From Algirhabdus cladophorae (GTDB taxonomy: Bacteria > Pseudomonadota > Alphaproteobacteria > Rhodobacterales > Rhodobacteraceae): a stretch of 64,000 bases of DNA. The translations under genes were made by a program, and so were the position numbers. Shown one piece after another: positions 8,558 through 17,483 of the stretch (position 1 is its first letter; each line of letters starts with the position of its first letter). The notes beneath the pieces are model-generated. The model did not search any database and was not told where the DNA came from. It saw nothing but the letters and a program-made list of their open reading frames with translations. Location: the NCBI RefSeq assembly GCF_044772865.1, contig NZ_CP173029.1, positions 3,658,001 to 3,722,000 of the forward strand. The letters are read 5' to 3'.

Positions 8558-9724
8558 ATGAGCATGCAATATGGCCTGAACGAAGAACAAGAAATGATCG
8601 CGGACACTGTTCGGGCGTTTGTGGAAAAAGAAATCTATCCTCATGAAGAACTCGTTGAACGCACTGGTGAGGTTCCGTCCGAGATCGCACAAGAGATCAA
8701 ACAAAAGACGCTGGATCTGGGGTTTTATGCCTGTAATTTTCCGCAAGACGTTGGCTGTGCAGGTCTCAATCACGTAGATTTTTCAGTGGTTGAACGGGAA
8801 CTGGGCCGTGGGTCCATGGCCTTGAACCACTTTTTTGGGCGTCCGCAAAACATCCTTATGGCTTGCGAAGGAGACCAAAAGGAAAAGTATTTGATGCCGG
8901 CTATCAGGGGCGAAAAAATGGATGCCCTTGCCATGACCGAACCCGGTGCGGGCAGTGATGTGCGCGGTATGAAATGCACTGCTGTACGCGATGGTGGGGA
9001 TTGGGTTGTAAACGGGACCAAGCATTTTATCAGCGGGGCTGAACATGCGGATTTTATCATCGTTTTCATCGCCACAGGCGAGGACCAAACCCCGCGCGGC
9101 CCAAAAAAGCGGATTACCACCTTCCTTGTGGATCGCGGCACACCCGGGTTTACCATTCGGGATGGGTATAAATCGGTAAGCCATCGGGGCTACAAGAATA
9201 TGATCCTCGAGTTTGATGATTGCCGCTTGCCTGACGCGCAAGTGCTGGGCGAAGTTGATGGCGGTTTCGAGGTTATGAACACTTGGCTTTATGCGACGCG
9301 CATTACGGTTGCTGCAATGTCGGTTGGACGTGCCCGCCGTGTCTTTGACTATGCGCTGAACTATGCGGCTGAGCGCGAACAATTTGGCCAACCTATCGGA
9401 AAATTCCAGGGTGTCGGTTTCCAAATAGCGGACATGATCACTGAAATTGACGCTGCTGATTTACTGACGCTTGCCGCGGCGGATCGATTGGACAAAGGAC
9501 TGTCATCTAATCGCGAAATTGCCAGCGCAAAACTCTATGCCAGTGAAATGCTGGCGCGTGTAACGGATGCCGCTATTCAGATTCATGGCGGCATGGGATT
9601 GATGGATGACTATCCGCTTGAACGGTTCTGGAGAGATGCACGGGTAGAACGGATTTGGGACGGTACCAGCGAAATCCAACGCCATATTATCGCGCGTGAT
9701 CTTTTGCGGCCACTGGGTGCCTGA
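8558..9724 (+). CDS. acyl-CoA dehydrogenase
   Basis: A 388-residue FAD-dependent acyl-CoA dehydrogenase, which puts a trans double bond between C2 and C3 of an acyl-CoA and passes electrons to ETF. The signatures are AMTEPGAGSDV near residue 130 and the REQFGQPIGKFQ helix near residue 272. In short- and medium-chain enzymes the catalytic base is the Glu of (Y/W)EGTSxIQ near the C-terminus; here the motif is WDGTSEIQR, with Asp368. The alternative Glu position of isovaleryl-type enzymes (DLER) also lacks Glu (ATRI). It lies between the aldolase-like gene and the acyl-CoA synthetase, six bases from each. Confidence 0.92.
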   Translation: MSMQYGLNEEQEMIADTVRAFVEKEIYPHEELVERTGEVPSEIAQEIKQKTLDLGFYACNFPQDVGCAGLNHVDFSVVERELGRGSMALNHFFGRPQNILMACEGDQKEKYLMPAIRGEKMDALAMTEPGAGSDVRGMKCTAVRDGGDWVVNGTKHFISGAEHADFIIVFIATGEDQTPRGPKKRITTFLVDRGTPGFTIRDGYKSVSHRGYKNMILEFDDCRLPDAQVLGEVDGGFEVMNTWLYATRITVAAMSVGRARRVFDYALNYAAEREQFGQPIGKFQGVGFQIADMITEIDAADLLTLAAADRLDKGLSSNREIASAKLYASEMLARVTDAAIQIHGGMGLMDDYPLERFWRDARVERIWDGTSEIQRHIIARDLLRPLGA

Positions 9725-9730
9725 TCGCAT

Positions 9731-11749
9731 ATGCGGCTAGAGCGGCTTCTTAATCCCCGTACAATCGCAGTAGTGGGGGGTGGTGCATGGTGCGAAAGCA
9801 TTATTGGAGCCGCCCAGCGTATCGGCTACACGGGCGAAATTATCCCTGTACATCCCTCCCGAAAATCGATTGCCGGCCTTGATGCAAAAGAGAGTCTAAA
9901 TTGCCTTGAAACACCACCGGACGCTACATTCATCGGTGTCAATCGCACCGCGACATTGGATATTGTGGCGCAGCTAAAAGCCCAAGACGCAGGCGGTGCA
10001 ATTTGCTTTGCTTCTGGTTTTGCAGAGGCCCAGACCGAGCTTGCGGATGGGGCTGATTTGCAAAAGCTCCTTTTAGAGGCGGCTGGTGGCATGCCAATCT
10101 TGGGGCCCAATTGCTACGGCTTCATCAACGCGTTGGATCAGGCTGCGGTTTGGCCGGATCAGCACGGGTGTCGACCAGTCGAGCAGGGTGTGGCGATCCT
10201 GACACAAAGCTCGAACATCGCTATCAACCTGACAATGCAAAAGCGGGGACTGCCAGTTGGCTATATGATCACCTGCGGAAACCAAGCGCAGATGGATCAG
10301 GCACAGATCGCGACCGACTTGCTAGATGATCCCCGCGTCACGGCCATTGGGCTACATATCGAAGGCTTTGGCGATATTCGTGCTTGGGAAACTTTGGCGC
10401 AGCGGGCCCATGAAAAGGGCGTGCCTTTGGTTGCGATAAAGGTTGGCGCGTCGGAGCAGGCGCAAGCCGCCACCGTGTCGCATACGGCCTCTCTTGCTGG
10501 ATCCGATGCGGCGGCGGATGCCTTGTGCGAACGTTTGGGCATTCGTCGTGTTCAAAACCTTTCGGTTTTTCTGGAAACTCTAAAGTTTCTGCACATCAAC
10601 GGACCTTTGGCTTCGCGTCGTGTTGCTTCGATCAGTTGCTCGGGGGGTGAGGCGTCCCTGACTGCGGATTTGGGGCAGTCAGTGGGATTGGAGTTCCCTC
10701 CTTTGTCGCCGGCCCAACGCGCGCAGCTTGGTGCGGTTTTGGGTCCCAAAGTGGCGCTCGCAAACCCACTAGACTATCACACCTATGTGTGGCGCGATGC
10801 AGAGGCAATGGCGGCGGCATGGAGTGCGATCGACGACCCAAACATCGATCTGACACTAACCATCGTCGATTACCCCCGGGAGGATATTTGCGACGCGAGT
10901 GATTGGGTCTGCGCAACGCAAGCCGCCATTGAGACGCGCAAGGCAACCGGTAAACCGACGGCCGTTGTTGCGACCTTGCCGGAACTTTTGCCAGAGGCTG
11001 TTGCATGGGATTTGATGGAGCATGGTGTGACGCCAATGCACGGTTTGCATGATGCGTTGGCGGCGGTTGCTCATAGTGCTCTTTCAACAGATATAGATAC
11101 TAATCCAGCCCTTTTAGCGCCTCACTGTGTAGCACAGACATTGAGCGAAGCCCAAGCAAAGCAGGATCTTGCGCAGTATGGTTTGGATATACCGAACAGT
11201 GTTTTGTGCCACTCAGCGGATGAAACGGGTGCGGCGGGTTCTCAGGTCGGATTTCCTGTCGTCCTCAAAGGATTGGGATCGGCGCATAAGACCGAACTGG
11301 GTCTGGTGAAGGTTGGTTTGAACGACAGTGAAAGGGTGTGCGATGCTGCAGCCTCGATGCAAGCGACCGAATTTCTGGTAGAAGAAATGGTGCAAGCCCC
11401 GATTGCCGAATTGATCATAGGCATTACTAAGGACCCTTCGGGAATTCATATGCTGACGATTGGGGCCGGTGGTGTCTTGACTGAGCTGTTGAAAGACAGT
11501 GCAACCCTGCTCGTGCCTTCGAGTGAGGACGCGGTGCGCAAGGCGATATCGGGATTGGCCATCGCGCCCATTTTGTCTGGCTACCGTGGTGCCCTTGGCG
11601 TGAATATTACCAGTATTGTCGACGCGGTTATGGCGTTGCAATCCTATGTGATTGCCAAGGGCGGCCAAGTGGAAGAAGTTGAGATTAACCCGCTGATTTG
11701 CACGCAAACCCGTGCGGTTGCAGTAGATGCCCTGATCCGAAAGGCCTAG
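9731..11749 (+). CDS. acyl-CoA synthetase (ADP-forming)
   Basis: A 672-residue single-chain NDP-forming acyl-CoA ligase, joining an acid, CoA and ATP to give acyl-CoA, ADP and phosphate. Order of domains: CoA-binding Rossmann domain (residues 5-130, TIAVVGGG), succinyl-CoA-ligase-like flavodoxin domain with the phosphohistidine motif VSHTASLAGSD (His251), and a C-terminal ATP-grasp domain from about residue 470 (VGFPVVLKGLGS.HKTELG) ending with EEVEINPLIC. It sits between the dehydrogenase and the CaiD-like hydratase with gaps of six and three bases, so it very likely supplies the CoA ester they act on. The acid is not identified from sequence. Confidence 0.9.
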   Translation: MRLERLLNPRTIAVVGGGAWCESIIGAAQRIGYTGEIIPVHPSRKSIAGLDAKESLNCLETPPDATFIGVNRTATLDIVAQLKAQDAGGAICFASGFAEAQTELADGADLQKLLLEAAGGMPILGPNCYGFINALDQAAVWPDQHGCRPVEQGVAILTQSSNIAINLTMQKRGLPVGYMITCGNQAQMDQAQIATDLLDDPRVTAIGLHIEGFGDIRAWETLAQRAHEKGVPLVAIKVGASEQAQAATVSHTASLAGSDAAADALCERLGIRRVQNLSVFLETLKFLHINGPLASRRVASISCSGGEASLTADLGQSVGLEFPPLSPAQRAQLGAVLGPKVALANPLDYHTYVWRDAEAMAAAWSAIDDPNIDLTLTIVDYPREDICDASDWVCATQAAIETRKATGKPTAVVATLPELLPEAVAWDLMEHGVTPMHGLHDALAAVAHSALSTDIDTNPALLAPHCVAQTLSEAQAKQDLAQYGLDIPNSVLCHSADETGAAGSQVGFPVVLKGLGSAHKTELGLVKVGLNDSERVCDAAASMQATEFLVEEMVQAPIAELIIGITKDPSGIHMLTIGAGGVLTELLKDSATLLVPSSEDAVRKAISGLAIAPILSGYRGALGVNITSIVDAVMALQSYVIAKGGQVEEVEINPLICTQTRAVAVDALIRKA

Positions 11750-11752
11750 CCG

Positions 11753-12532
11753 ATGTCACCGATAACCACAAAGCGCGACGGCGCGATCCTTGAAGTCACT
11801 TTGGATCGCCCAAAAGCAAACGCAATCGATTTGGCGACCAGCAAAGTCATGGGCGACACCTTCGCGCAGTTTCGCGATGATCCGGAATTACGGGTTGCGA
11901 TTATCACTGGTGCAGGCGAAAAATTCTTTTGCCCGGGGTGGGATTTGAAAGCGGCCGCAGATGGGGACGCGGTTGATGGCGACTACGGCGTCGGTGGGTT
12001 TGGTGGTTTGCAAGAACTGCGTGACCTTAACAAACCGGTTATTGCTGCGGTGAATGGGATCGCTTGCGGTGGCGGGTTGGAACTTGCCCTGTCGGCTGAC
12101 ATCATTCTTGCGGCGGATCATGCGACTTTTGCTCTGCCCGAAATTCGATCAGGCACGGTGGCTGATGCGGCTTCCGTTAAACTGCCAAAACGCATACCTT
12201 ATCATATTGCGATGGAATTATTGCTAACTGGTCGTTGGTTCGATGTGGAAGAAGCCAAGGGATGGGGCCTTGTGAACCACAGTTATCCCGGCGGAGATTT
12301 GATGGCCCAAGCCTGGGATATGGCACGCTTATTGGCGTCTGGCCCACCTCTTGTTTATGCGGCGATCAAGGAAGTGGTTCGTGATGCTGAAGACGCGAAA
12401 TTCCAAGACACAATGAACCGCATTACAAAACGCCAGTTGAAATCTGTTGATGTTCTTTATGCCAGTGAAGATCAATTGGAAGGTGCAAAAGCCTTTACCG
12501 AAAAGCGTGATCCTGTTTGGAAGGGGCGCTGA
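11753..12532 (+). CDS. caiD: CaiD-like crotonobetainyl/carnitinyl-CoA hydratase
   Basis: A 259-residue crotonase-fold hydratase. From memory, long stretches match E. coli CaiD: LDRPKANAID near the N-terminus, then RVAIITGAGEKFF and GWDLKAA, and the C-terminal KRDPVWKGR. CaiD interconverts crotonobetainyl-CoA and L-carnitinyl-CoA. The two acidic positions used by crotonases are present, Glu in GGGLELALSAD and Glu in FALPEIRSGT. It is the fourth gene of the catabolic unit, and the next gene starts three bases after its stop. Other hydratases share the fold, so the exact substrate is inferred from similarity. Confidence 0.8.
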   Translation: MSPITTKRDGAILEVTLDRPKANAIDLATSKVMGDTFAQFRDDPELRVAIITGAGEKFFCPGWDLKAAADGDAVDGDYGVGGFGGLQELRDLNKPVIAAVNGIACGGGLELALSADIILAADHATFALPEIRSGTVADAASVKLPKRIPYHIAMELLLTGRWFDVEEAKGWGLVNHSYPGGDLMAQAWDMARLLASGPPLVYAAIKEVVRDAEDAKFQDTMNRITKRQLKSVDVLYASEDQLEGAKAFTEKRDPVWKGR

Positions 12533-12535
12533 ACC

Positions 12536-13387
12536 GTGCCTGTTTTGTTGTCATTTGGACACGGCTATTCTGCCCAAGCATTGACCCGAATTTTACCGGA
12601 TGAGTGGACGGTCTATGGCACCACACGAAGCGTTGAAAAATTCGATGCGGTTGAGGCATCTGGCGCAAAACCGATTCTATGGCCAGCCTCCGAGATAGAC
12701 TCTATTCTTGCTCAATCGACACATTTGCTACTGTCTGCTGCACCTTCAGAAGATGGTGATCCGGTATTGTTGGAGCTAGGTGATGCCGTTGCAAGGCATG
12801 CCCCCAATCTTGAATGGGTGGGCTATTTGTCTACGACGGGTGTCTATGGTGATCATCAAGGGGACTGGGTCGATGAGTGCACGGAATTGACCCCATCCAC
12901 TAAACGTGGGCAGTTGCGCAAAGATGCCGAAGCTGCGTGGAGCGCGATCCCAAACCTACCTTTGCATATCTTTCGACTGGCAGGGATTTACGGGCCGGGT
13001 CGTGGTCCATTTGCAAAAGTGCGTGCTGGCACAGCGCGTCGGATCATCAAGAAAAACCAAGTCTTCAGCCGTATTCACGTTGAAGACATCGCGCAGGTCT
13101 TGATGGCTTCAATCCAAAAGCCAAGGGCCGGGGCGATCTACAATCTCTGCGACAACGATCCAGCACCGCCGCAAGACGTCATTGGCTATGCGGCCAAGCT
13201 TTTGGGATTGCCTCTTCCGGAAGCTGTGGATTTTGAGACTGCAGAGATGAGCCCAATGGCCCGAAGTTTTTATGCCGAAAGCAAAAAGGTCCGCAACGAT
13301 CTGATACAGGACGAATTGGGTGTCGAGTTGCTATATCCAACTTACAAAGCGGGCCTCAGGGCGTTGGTATCACAAGAAGGGTACTAG
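12536..13387 (+). CDS. atypical SDR / NAD-dependent epimerase-like protein
   Basis: A 283-residue Rossmann-fold protein of the extended SDR type. The N-terminal GHGYSAQAL replaces the usual GxxGxxG loop; the active-site region has YLSTTGVYGDHQGDWVDE and the later LPLHIFRLAGIYGPGR, as in YeeZ-like SDRs. The usual YxxxK catalytic pair is not clear, so it may not be a normal oxidoreductase. The start is a GTG three bases after the hydratase stop, and its end overlaps dxs (opposite strand) by four bases. Position suggests co-transcription with the CoA pathway, but these proteins are widespread and may be unrelated to it. Confidence 0.75.
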   Translation: MPVLLSFGHGYSAQALTRILPDEWTVYGTTRSVEKFDAVEASGAKPILWPASEIDSILAQSTHLLLSAAPSEDGDPVLLELGDAVARHAPNLEWVGYLSTTGVYGDHQGDWVDECTELTPSTKRGQLRKDAEAAWSAIPNLPLHIFRLAGIYGPGRGPFAKVRAGTARRIIKKNQVFSRIHVEDIAQVLMASIQKPRAGAIYNLCDNDPAPPQDVIGYAAKLLGLPLPEAVDFETAEMSPMARSFYAESKKVRNDLIQDELGVELLYPTYKAGLRALVSQEGY

Positions 13388-15309
13388 GTTGCCTGCGCCA
13401 TCGGCACGACGCCCAAAACTTCCATCACCTTAGCTTCAATTGCATCGGCGCTTAGGCCTGCGACCGCATACATGTCATCAGGGCTGGATTGATCGATAAA
13501 GATGTCGGGCAGAACCATGGACCGGTATTTCAGGCCCTCATCAAATACACCTTCATCCGCCAAGAGCTGTGCAACGTGTGAGCCAAAGCCGCCGACCGCA
13601 CCTTCTTCAATAGTAATGAGTGCGTCATGGTCTGCGGCCAACTGCAAGATCAGTGTCTGATCCAGCGGTTTAGCAAACCGCGCGTCAGCGATCGTGACAT
13701 TCACGCCTTTGGCCTGCAGTTGCTCAGCGGCACGCTGGACTTCTGCCAAGCGTGTCCCGAACGACAGTAACGCGACGCCGGATCCCTCGCGGATCATACG
13801 ACCTTTGCCAATTTCCAGTGGTTCTGGGTTTTCTGGAATGTCACAGCCCACCCCTTCACCGCGTGGGAAGCGGAATGCAATTGGACCATCGTCGTAGGCC
13901 ACTGCGGTGGCTACCATTCGGGCCAATTCCGCCTCATCAGCGGCGGCCATAACCACAAAACCCGGCAAGTTCGCCAAATAGGCCACATCAAAAGCGCCTG
14001 CATGGGTCGCCCCGTCTGCGCCGACCAATCCTGCACGATCAATCGCAAAGCGGACTGGCAGGCGTTGGATCGCCACGTCGTGGACCACCTGATCATAGCC
14101 GCGCTGAAGGAATGTTGAATACATAGCGCAAAACGGTTTCATGCCGCCCGCGGCCAGAGCCGCCGAGAATGTCACACCATGCTGTTCGGCAATGCCCACA
14201 TCAAAGCACCGCGACGGATAGCGTTCGTTGAATTGGGTAAGGCCTGTGCCATCAGGCATGGCGGCGGTGATGGCGCAAATTTTACTGTCTTGTTCAGCGT
14301 GTTTCAGCAATTGCTGGGCAAAGACACTCGTGTAACTGGGGGCGTTTGACGGCGTTTTCTTTTGTTTGCCGGTGACCATATCAAATTTACTGACACCGTG
14401 GCCTTTGTCATGGGCCGTTTCAGCGGGCGCGTAGCCTTTGCCTTTTTTGGTAATCGCGTGGATCAGGATTGGCCCAGTGGCGCGCTCTTTGACAGTGCGC
14501 AAAACTGGCAGCAATTGATCCATATCGTGTCCGTCGATGGGGCCGAGATAGCTAAAGCCCAATTCCTCGAACATGGTGCCACCAACGGTCATGCCCTTAA
14601 GCATTTCCTTGGCGCGCCGCGCACCCTCTTGGAAAGGGCTGGGCAGGAGGCTGACTGCGCCTTTGGCGGCTGCCTTGAATTCCTGAAACGGATCGCCCGC
14701 ATAAAGACGCGACAAATAAGAGCTGAGCGCGCCGACAGGCGGTGCGATGCTCATCTCGTTGTCGTTCAAAATGACGATCATGCGCTTTTTCAAGTGACCG
14801 GCGTTATTCATAGCCTCAAAGGCCATACCGGCAGACATGGACCCATCGCCGATGACAGCTATTGCATCACCCAGTCCATGGTCCGGTGCACCACCCAAAT
14901 CGCGCGCTACAGCGAATCCCAATGCGGCACTGATGCTGGTGGAACTGTGCGCGGCGCCAAAGGGATCATAGGGGCTTTCGCTGCGTTTGGTGAAGCCGGA
15001 CAGCCCGTCCTTTTGGCGAAGGGTACGGATGCGGTCCCTGCGGCCGGTGAGTATTTTATGCGGGTAACACTGATGGCCCACGTCCCAGATCAACCGGTCC
15101 CTTGGGGTGTCAAATACAGCGTGCAGCGCGACGGTCAGTTCAACCACGCCCAAACCTGCGCCCAAGTGCCCGCCGGTTGTGGATACGGCGCTGATGGTTT
15201 CCTGCCGCAGTTCGTCCGCAAGCGTGCGCAGTTGGCTGTCTGACAAAAGTTTAAGGTCGGACGGCGCCAAAACAGTGTCTAGCAAAGGGGTTTTGGGGCG
15301 ATCCGTCAT
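13384..15309 (-). CDS. dxs: 1-deoxy-D-xylulose-5-phosphate synthase
   Basis: The first enzyme of the non-mevalonate (MEP) isoprenoid pathway: condenses pyruvate and glyceraldehyde 3-phosphate with thiamine diphosphate. The 641-residue product shows TGGHLGAGLG (His48), WDVGHQCYPHKILTGRR, the TPP/Mg motif GDGSMSAGMAFEAMNNAG, DVGIAEQHGVTFSAALA with the catalytic Glu, and FAIDRAGLVGADGATHAG. ispA follows 19 bases upstream in sequence, that is, dxs is downstream of ispA and xseB in one minus-strand unit, a common arrangement in alphaproteobacteria linking precursor synthesis to prenyl chain extension. Confidence 0.97.
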   Translation of the reverse strand: MTDRPKTPLLDTVLAPSDLKLLSDSQLRTLADELRQETISAVSTTGGHLGAGLGVVELTVALHAVFDTPRDRLIWDVGHQCYPHKILTGRRDRIRTLRQKDGLSGFTKRSESPYDPFGAAHSSTSISAALGFAVARDLGGAPDHGLGDAIAVIGDGSMSAGMAFEAMNNAGHLKKRMIVILNDNEMSIAPPVGALSSYLSRLYAGDPFQEFKAAAKGAVSLLPSPFQEGARRAKEMLKGMTVGGTMFEELGFSYLGPIDGHDMDQLLPVLRTVKERATGPILIHAITKKGKGYAPAETAHDKGHGVSKFDMVTGKQKKTPSNAPSYTSVFAQQLLKHAEQDSKICAITAAMPDGTGLTQFNERYPSRCFDVGIAEQHGVTFSAALAAGGMKPFCAMYSTFLQRGYDQVVHDVAIQRLPVRFAIDRAGLVGADGATHAGAFDVAYLANLPGFVVMAAADEAELARMVATAVAYDDGPIAFRFPRGEGVGCDIPENPEPLEIGKGRMIREGSGVALLSFGTRLAEVQRAAEQLQAKGVNVTIADARFAKPLDQTLILQLAADHDALITIEEGAVGGFGSHVAQLLADEGVFDEGLKYRSMVLPDIFIDQSSPDDMYAVAGLSADAIEAKVMEVLGVVPMAQAT

Positions 15310-15327
15310 TTAAGACACTCCGTTTTT

Positions 15328-16194
15328 TCAGGTGTCACGTTCAATCACAAAGGCTGCGATCTGTCGCAATCCTTGCGCGCGTTCACCATAGACCGACACA
15401 GCATCCACTGCTTGATCCACTAATTCTGCGGCTTTTGTTCTGGCCGCGTCGAGGCCCATCAATGACACAAAAGTTGCCTTGCCCGCATCTGCATCTTTTT
15501 GCAGTTTTTTACCAGCTTTTGTGGCGTCGCCTTCTACGTCCAAGATGTCGTCGGCAATCTGAAATGCAAGACCAACGGCCTGCGCATACTGACGCAGTGG
15601 TTCTGGGTCCGCTTGGGCCAAAATCGCGCCGGCCTGAGCCGACCAAGAAATCAGAGCACCGGTTTTGTTCGCTTGCAACTGGGTGATTTCATCTAGGCCC
15701 AGTGGATCTGTCGCCGTCTCGGCGGCGATGTCTTGGGCCTGCCCCAAAACCATGCCCTGCGCGCCGGAAGCTTTTGCAAGGGTCGAGACCAGTTTCATGC
15801 GCACGTCGGCGTTACCGTTATCGGAATGACACAGCAATTCAAAAGCCAGCGTTTGTAATGCATCGCCCACTAAAACAGCGGTTGCATCATCCCATTTGAC
15901 GTGGACCGTAGGCTGGCCGCGGCGTAGGTCGTCATCATCCATGCAAGGCAGATCATCATGTACCAACGAATAGGCGTGCAAGGCTTCGATAGCTGCAGCA
16001 GGGTGCAATGCTGTTTTTATATCCAGCCCATGCAGGCGCGCGGTTTCCAAGACAAGAAAGCCCCGCAGCCGTTTACCGCCAGTACAGGCGTATCGCATGC
16101 CCTGTTCAACCGGCGTTTGACCCAATGGGCCCATGGCGGTGTCCAAGGTTGCCTGAATCTGGTCAGCCGCCGCCTTTAGTTCGTTCATAAACAT
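15328..16194 (-). CDS. ispA: farnesyl diphosphate synthase (short-chain polyprenyl synthase)
   Basis: Adds isopentenyl diphosphate units to dimethylallyl/geranyl diphosphate to make farnesyl diphosphate. The 288-residue product has the first aspartate-rich motif DDLPCMDDDD near residue 80, GGKRLRGFLV before it, and the second motif IADDILDVEGD near residue 215. The length matches bacterial IspA. Two ATGs are close (MFMNEL); the first is listed. It sits between xseB (3 bases) and dxs, and its product is upstream of the undecaprenyl cycle represented by uppP elsewhere in the window. Confidence 0.94.
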   Translation of the reverse strand: MFMNELKAAADQIQATLDTAMGPLGQTPVEQGMRYACTGGKRLRGFLVLETARLHGLDIKTALHPAAAIEALHAYSLVHDDLPCMDDDDLRRGQPTVHVKWDDATAVLVGDALQTLAFELLCHSDNGNADVRMKLVSTLAKASGAQGMVLGQAQDIAAETATDPLGLDEITQLQANKTGALISWSAQAGAILAQADPEPLRQYAQAVGLAFQIADDILDVEGDATKAGKKLQKDADAGKATFVSLMGLDAARTKAAELVDQAVDAVSVYGERAQGLRQIAAFVIERDT

Positions 16195-16197
16195 GGA

Positions 16198-16440
16198 TCA
16201 GAGGCCGTCTACAGGTTTGACCCCGGTTGGCTGGCCCCCTTCGGAAAGGGTTAAAGCTTCTACCTTTTCCTGCGCTTGCTTTAACTGGGCTTCGCAGTGC
16301 TTTTTGAGGACCGCACCGCGTTCATAAAGCGCAATAGACTGATCCAAAGGGACATCGCCGCCTTCCAGATCACGAACAACCTGTTCCAATTCAGCCATGG
16401 CTTGTTCAAAACTCATCGTGGCGACATCTGTCGTGGTCAT
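16198..16440 (-). CDS. xseB: exodeoxyribonuclease VII small subunit
   Basis: An 80-residue helical protein, the small subunit of exonuclease VII, which degrades single-stranded DNA to oligonucleotides together with XseA. The family signature is MSFEQAMAELEQVVRDLEGG, then PLDQSIALYERG and the heptad-rich tail CEAQLKQAQEKVE. The frame is open well upstream, but the ATG giving MTTTDVATMSF is chosen because the family starts right before this region. It leads the xseB-ispA-dxs unit, as in many proteobacteria. xseA is not in the window. Confidence 0.93.
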   Translation of the reverse strand: MTTTDVATMSFEQAMAELEQVVRDLEGGDVPLDQSIALYERGAVLKKHCEAQLKQAQEKVEALTLSEGGQPTGVKPVDGL

Positions 16441-16543
16441 CTGCGATATTCCCTGCATATGGTTCAGGGTGACATTAGGGGGACATCTGTCCAAGGGCAA
16501 TGCCCCGCTGGCCCTCTCTATCTGCATTGGATAGACTACGCCT

Positions 16544-17476
16544 ATGGCACGCACCGAAGACATTTTCGCAACCCATGCTCTGTTAGAAGCGATCGAAGCG
16601 ACACCTGCGTTAAAGGGTGCAACGCTGAGCAAGATATTGGCGCGCTCAAGTGGATTGCGTACGGTATATCAAGGCGTTTGGAACGGTGAGCCGGTGATTT
16701 TCAGGCACCAGTCTGGACCTGACGCAAAAGCGATCATTGAAAAAGAGTCGGCTGAGATCGAGCGTGTTAAAGACTGGATGTCAGCGGGTGATTTTAGAAC
16801 AATTGAGGCGCTGTTTTGTGATCCGGATTTGGGTTTGTTGGTGTTATCGCAAGCGCCTGGTGCCTCTGTTCGCCACGCGATCCGCGAAGCACCGGATCGT
16901 CGTTCGGAATTCGTAAAGCAATCGGCGCAATGGTTGGCCCACTACACTAAGGATGCGCGCAAAATGGCCAAGTTTCCGCATGAGCGATATTTGACCCGGG
17001 CTGTTCCGATCATCGAAAAGAAATTGGTCCGGCGGCACAAAGGTCTTTGGCAATCGGTGCTGGAACGGATGACGCGAATGGTGCCAGAGACAACTCAAAG
17101 GGACTGCGTTTTGGCCCAAACCCATGGCGATTTTCATCCATCCAATGTGATGGTTGATGGGCCTCTGATGACTGGTTTTGATTTAGGTGGCTCACATTTT
17201 ATTCCCTTGGCGAAAGATGCTTCGCGTTTTTTGGTGTCGCTAGAGCATGCTATTGGCCCGTCAGAAGGACCACGTCATTTCGGGGTCAATCGCGCAGAGT
17301 TTGATTTGTTTTGTGACGCTTTGGATTTCGACGCGCAGCAGCGCGAGGTCTATTTCCCGTTCCTTATTGGGTTTGATATTTTGCACCGTGGTCCTGCGCG
17401 CAAATCCAAAAGCTCAGGCAAATTGGCCAGCGGCATAGCCTTGGCACAAGCTTATCTAGACCAAGATTGCGCCTGA
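16544..17476 (+). CDS. aminoglycoside-phosphotransferase-fold kinase-like protein
   Basis: A 310-residue protein of the APH/choline-kinase fold. The catalytic loop THGDFHPSNVM near residues 188-198 has Asp and Asn in place. The metal-binding step usually read as IDWE or IDFG appears as GFDLGG, so the Asp is kept in a changed context. The N-terminal lobe (VYQGVWNGEPVIFRHQ) resembles a nucleotide-binding sheet. It is alone on this strand, divergent from xseB and convergent with petR. The natural substrate is unknown; antibiotic resistance is not implied. Confidence 0.7.
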   Translation: MARTEDIFATHALLEAIEATPALKGATLSKILARSSGLRTVYQGVWNGEPVIFRHQSGPDAKAIIEKESAEIERVKDWMSAGDFRTIEALFCDPDLGLLVLSQAPGASVRHAIREAPDRRSEFVKQSAQWLAHYTKDARKMAKFPHERYLTRAVPIIEKKLVRRHKGLWQSVLERMTRMVPETTQRDCVLAQTHGDFHPSNVMVDGPLMTGFDLGGSHFIPLAKDASRFLVSLEHAIGPSEGPRHFGVNRAEFDLFCDALDFDAQQREVYFPFLIGFDILHRGPARKSKSSGKLASGIALAQAYLDQDCA

Positions 17477-17483
17477 TTAGACC

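Noticed and set aside
14362..15243. A 293-residue plus-strand frame
   Set aside because: Lies wholly inside dxs on the other strand; no family pattern and dxs is certain.
16544..17476. Aminoglycoside resistance gene
   Set aside because: Only the kinase fold is shared; the metal-binding motif is changed and there is no resistance context.
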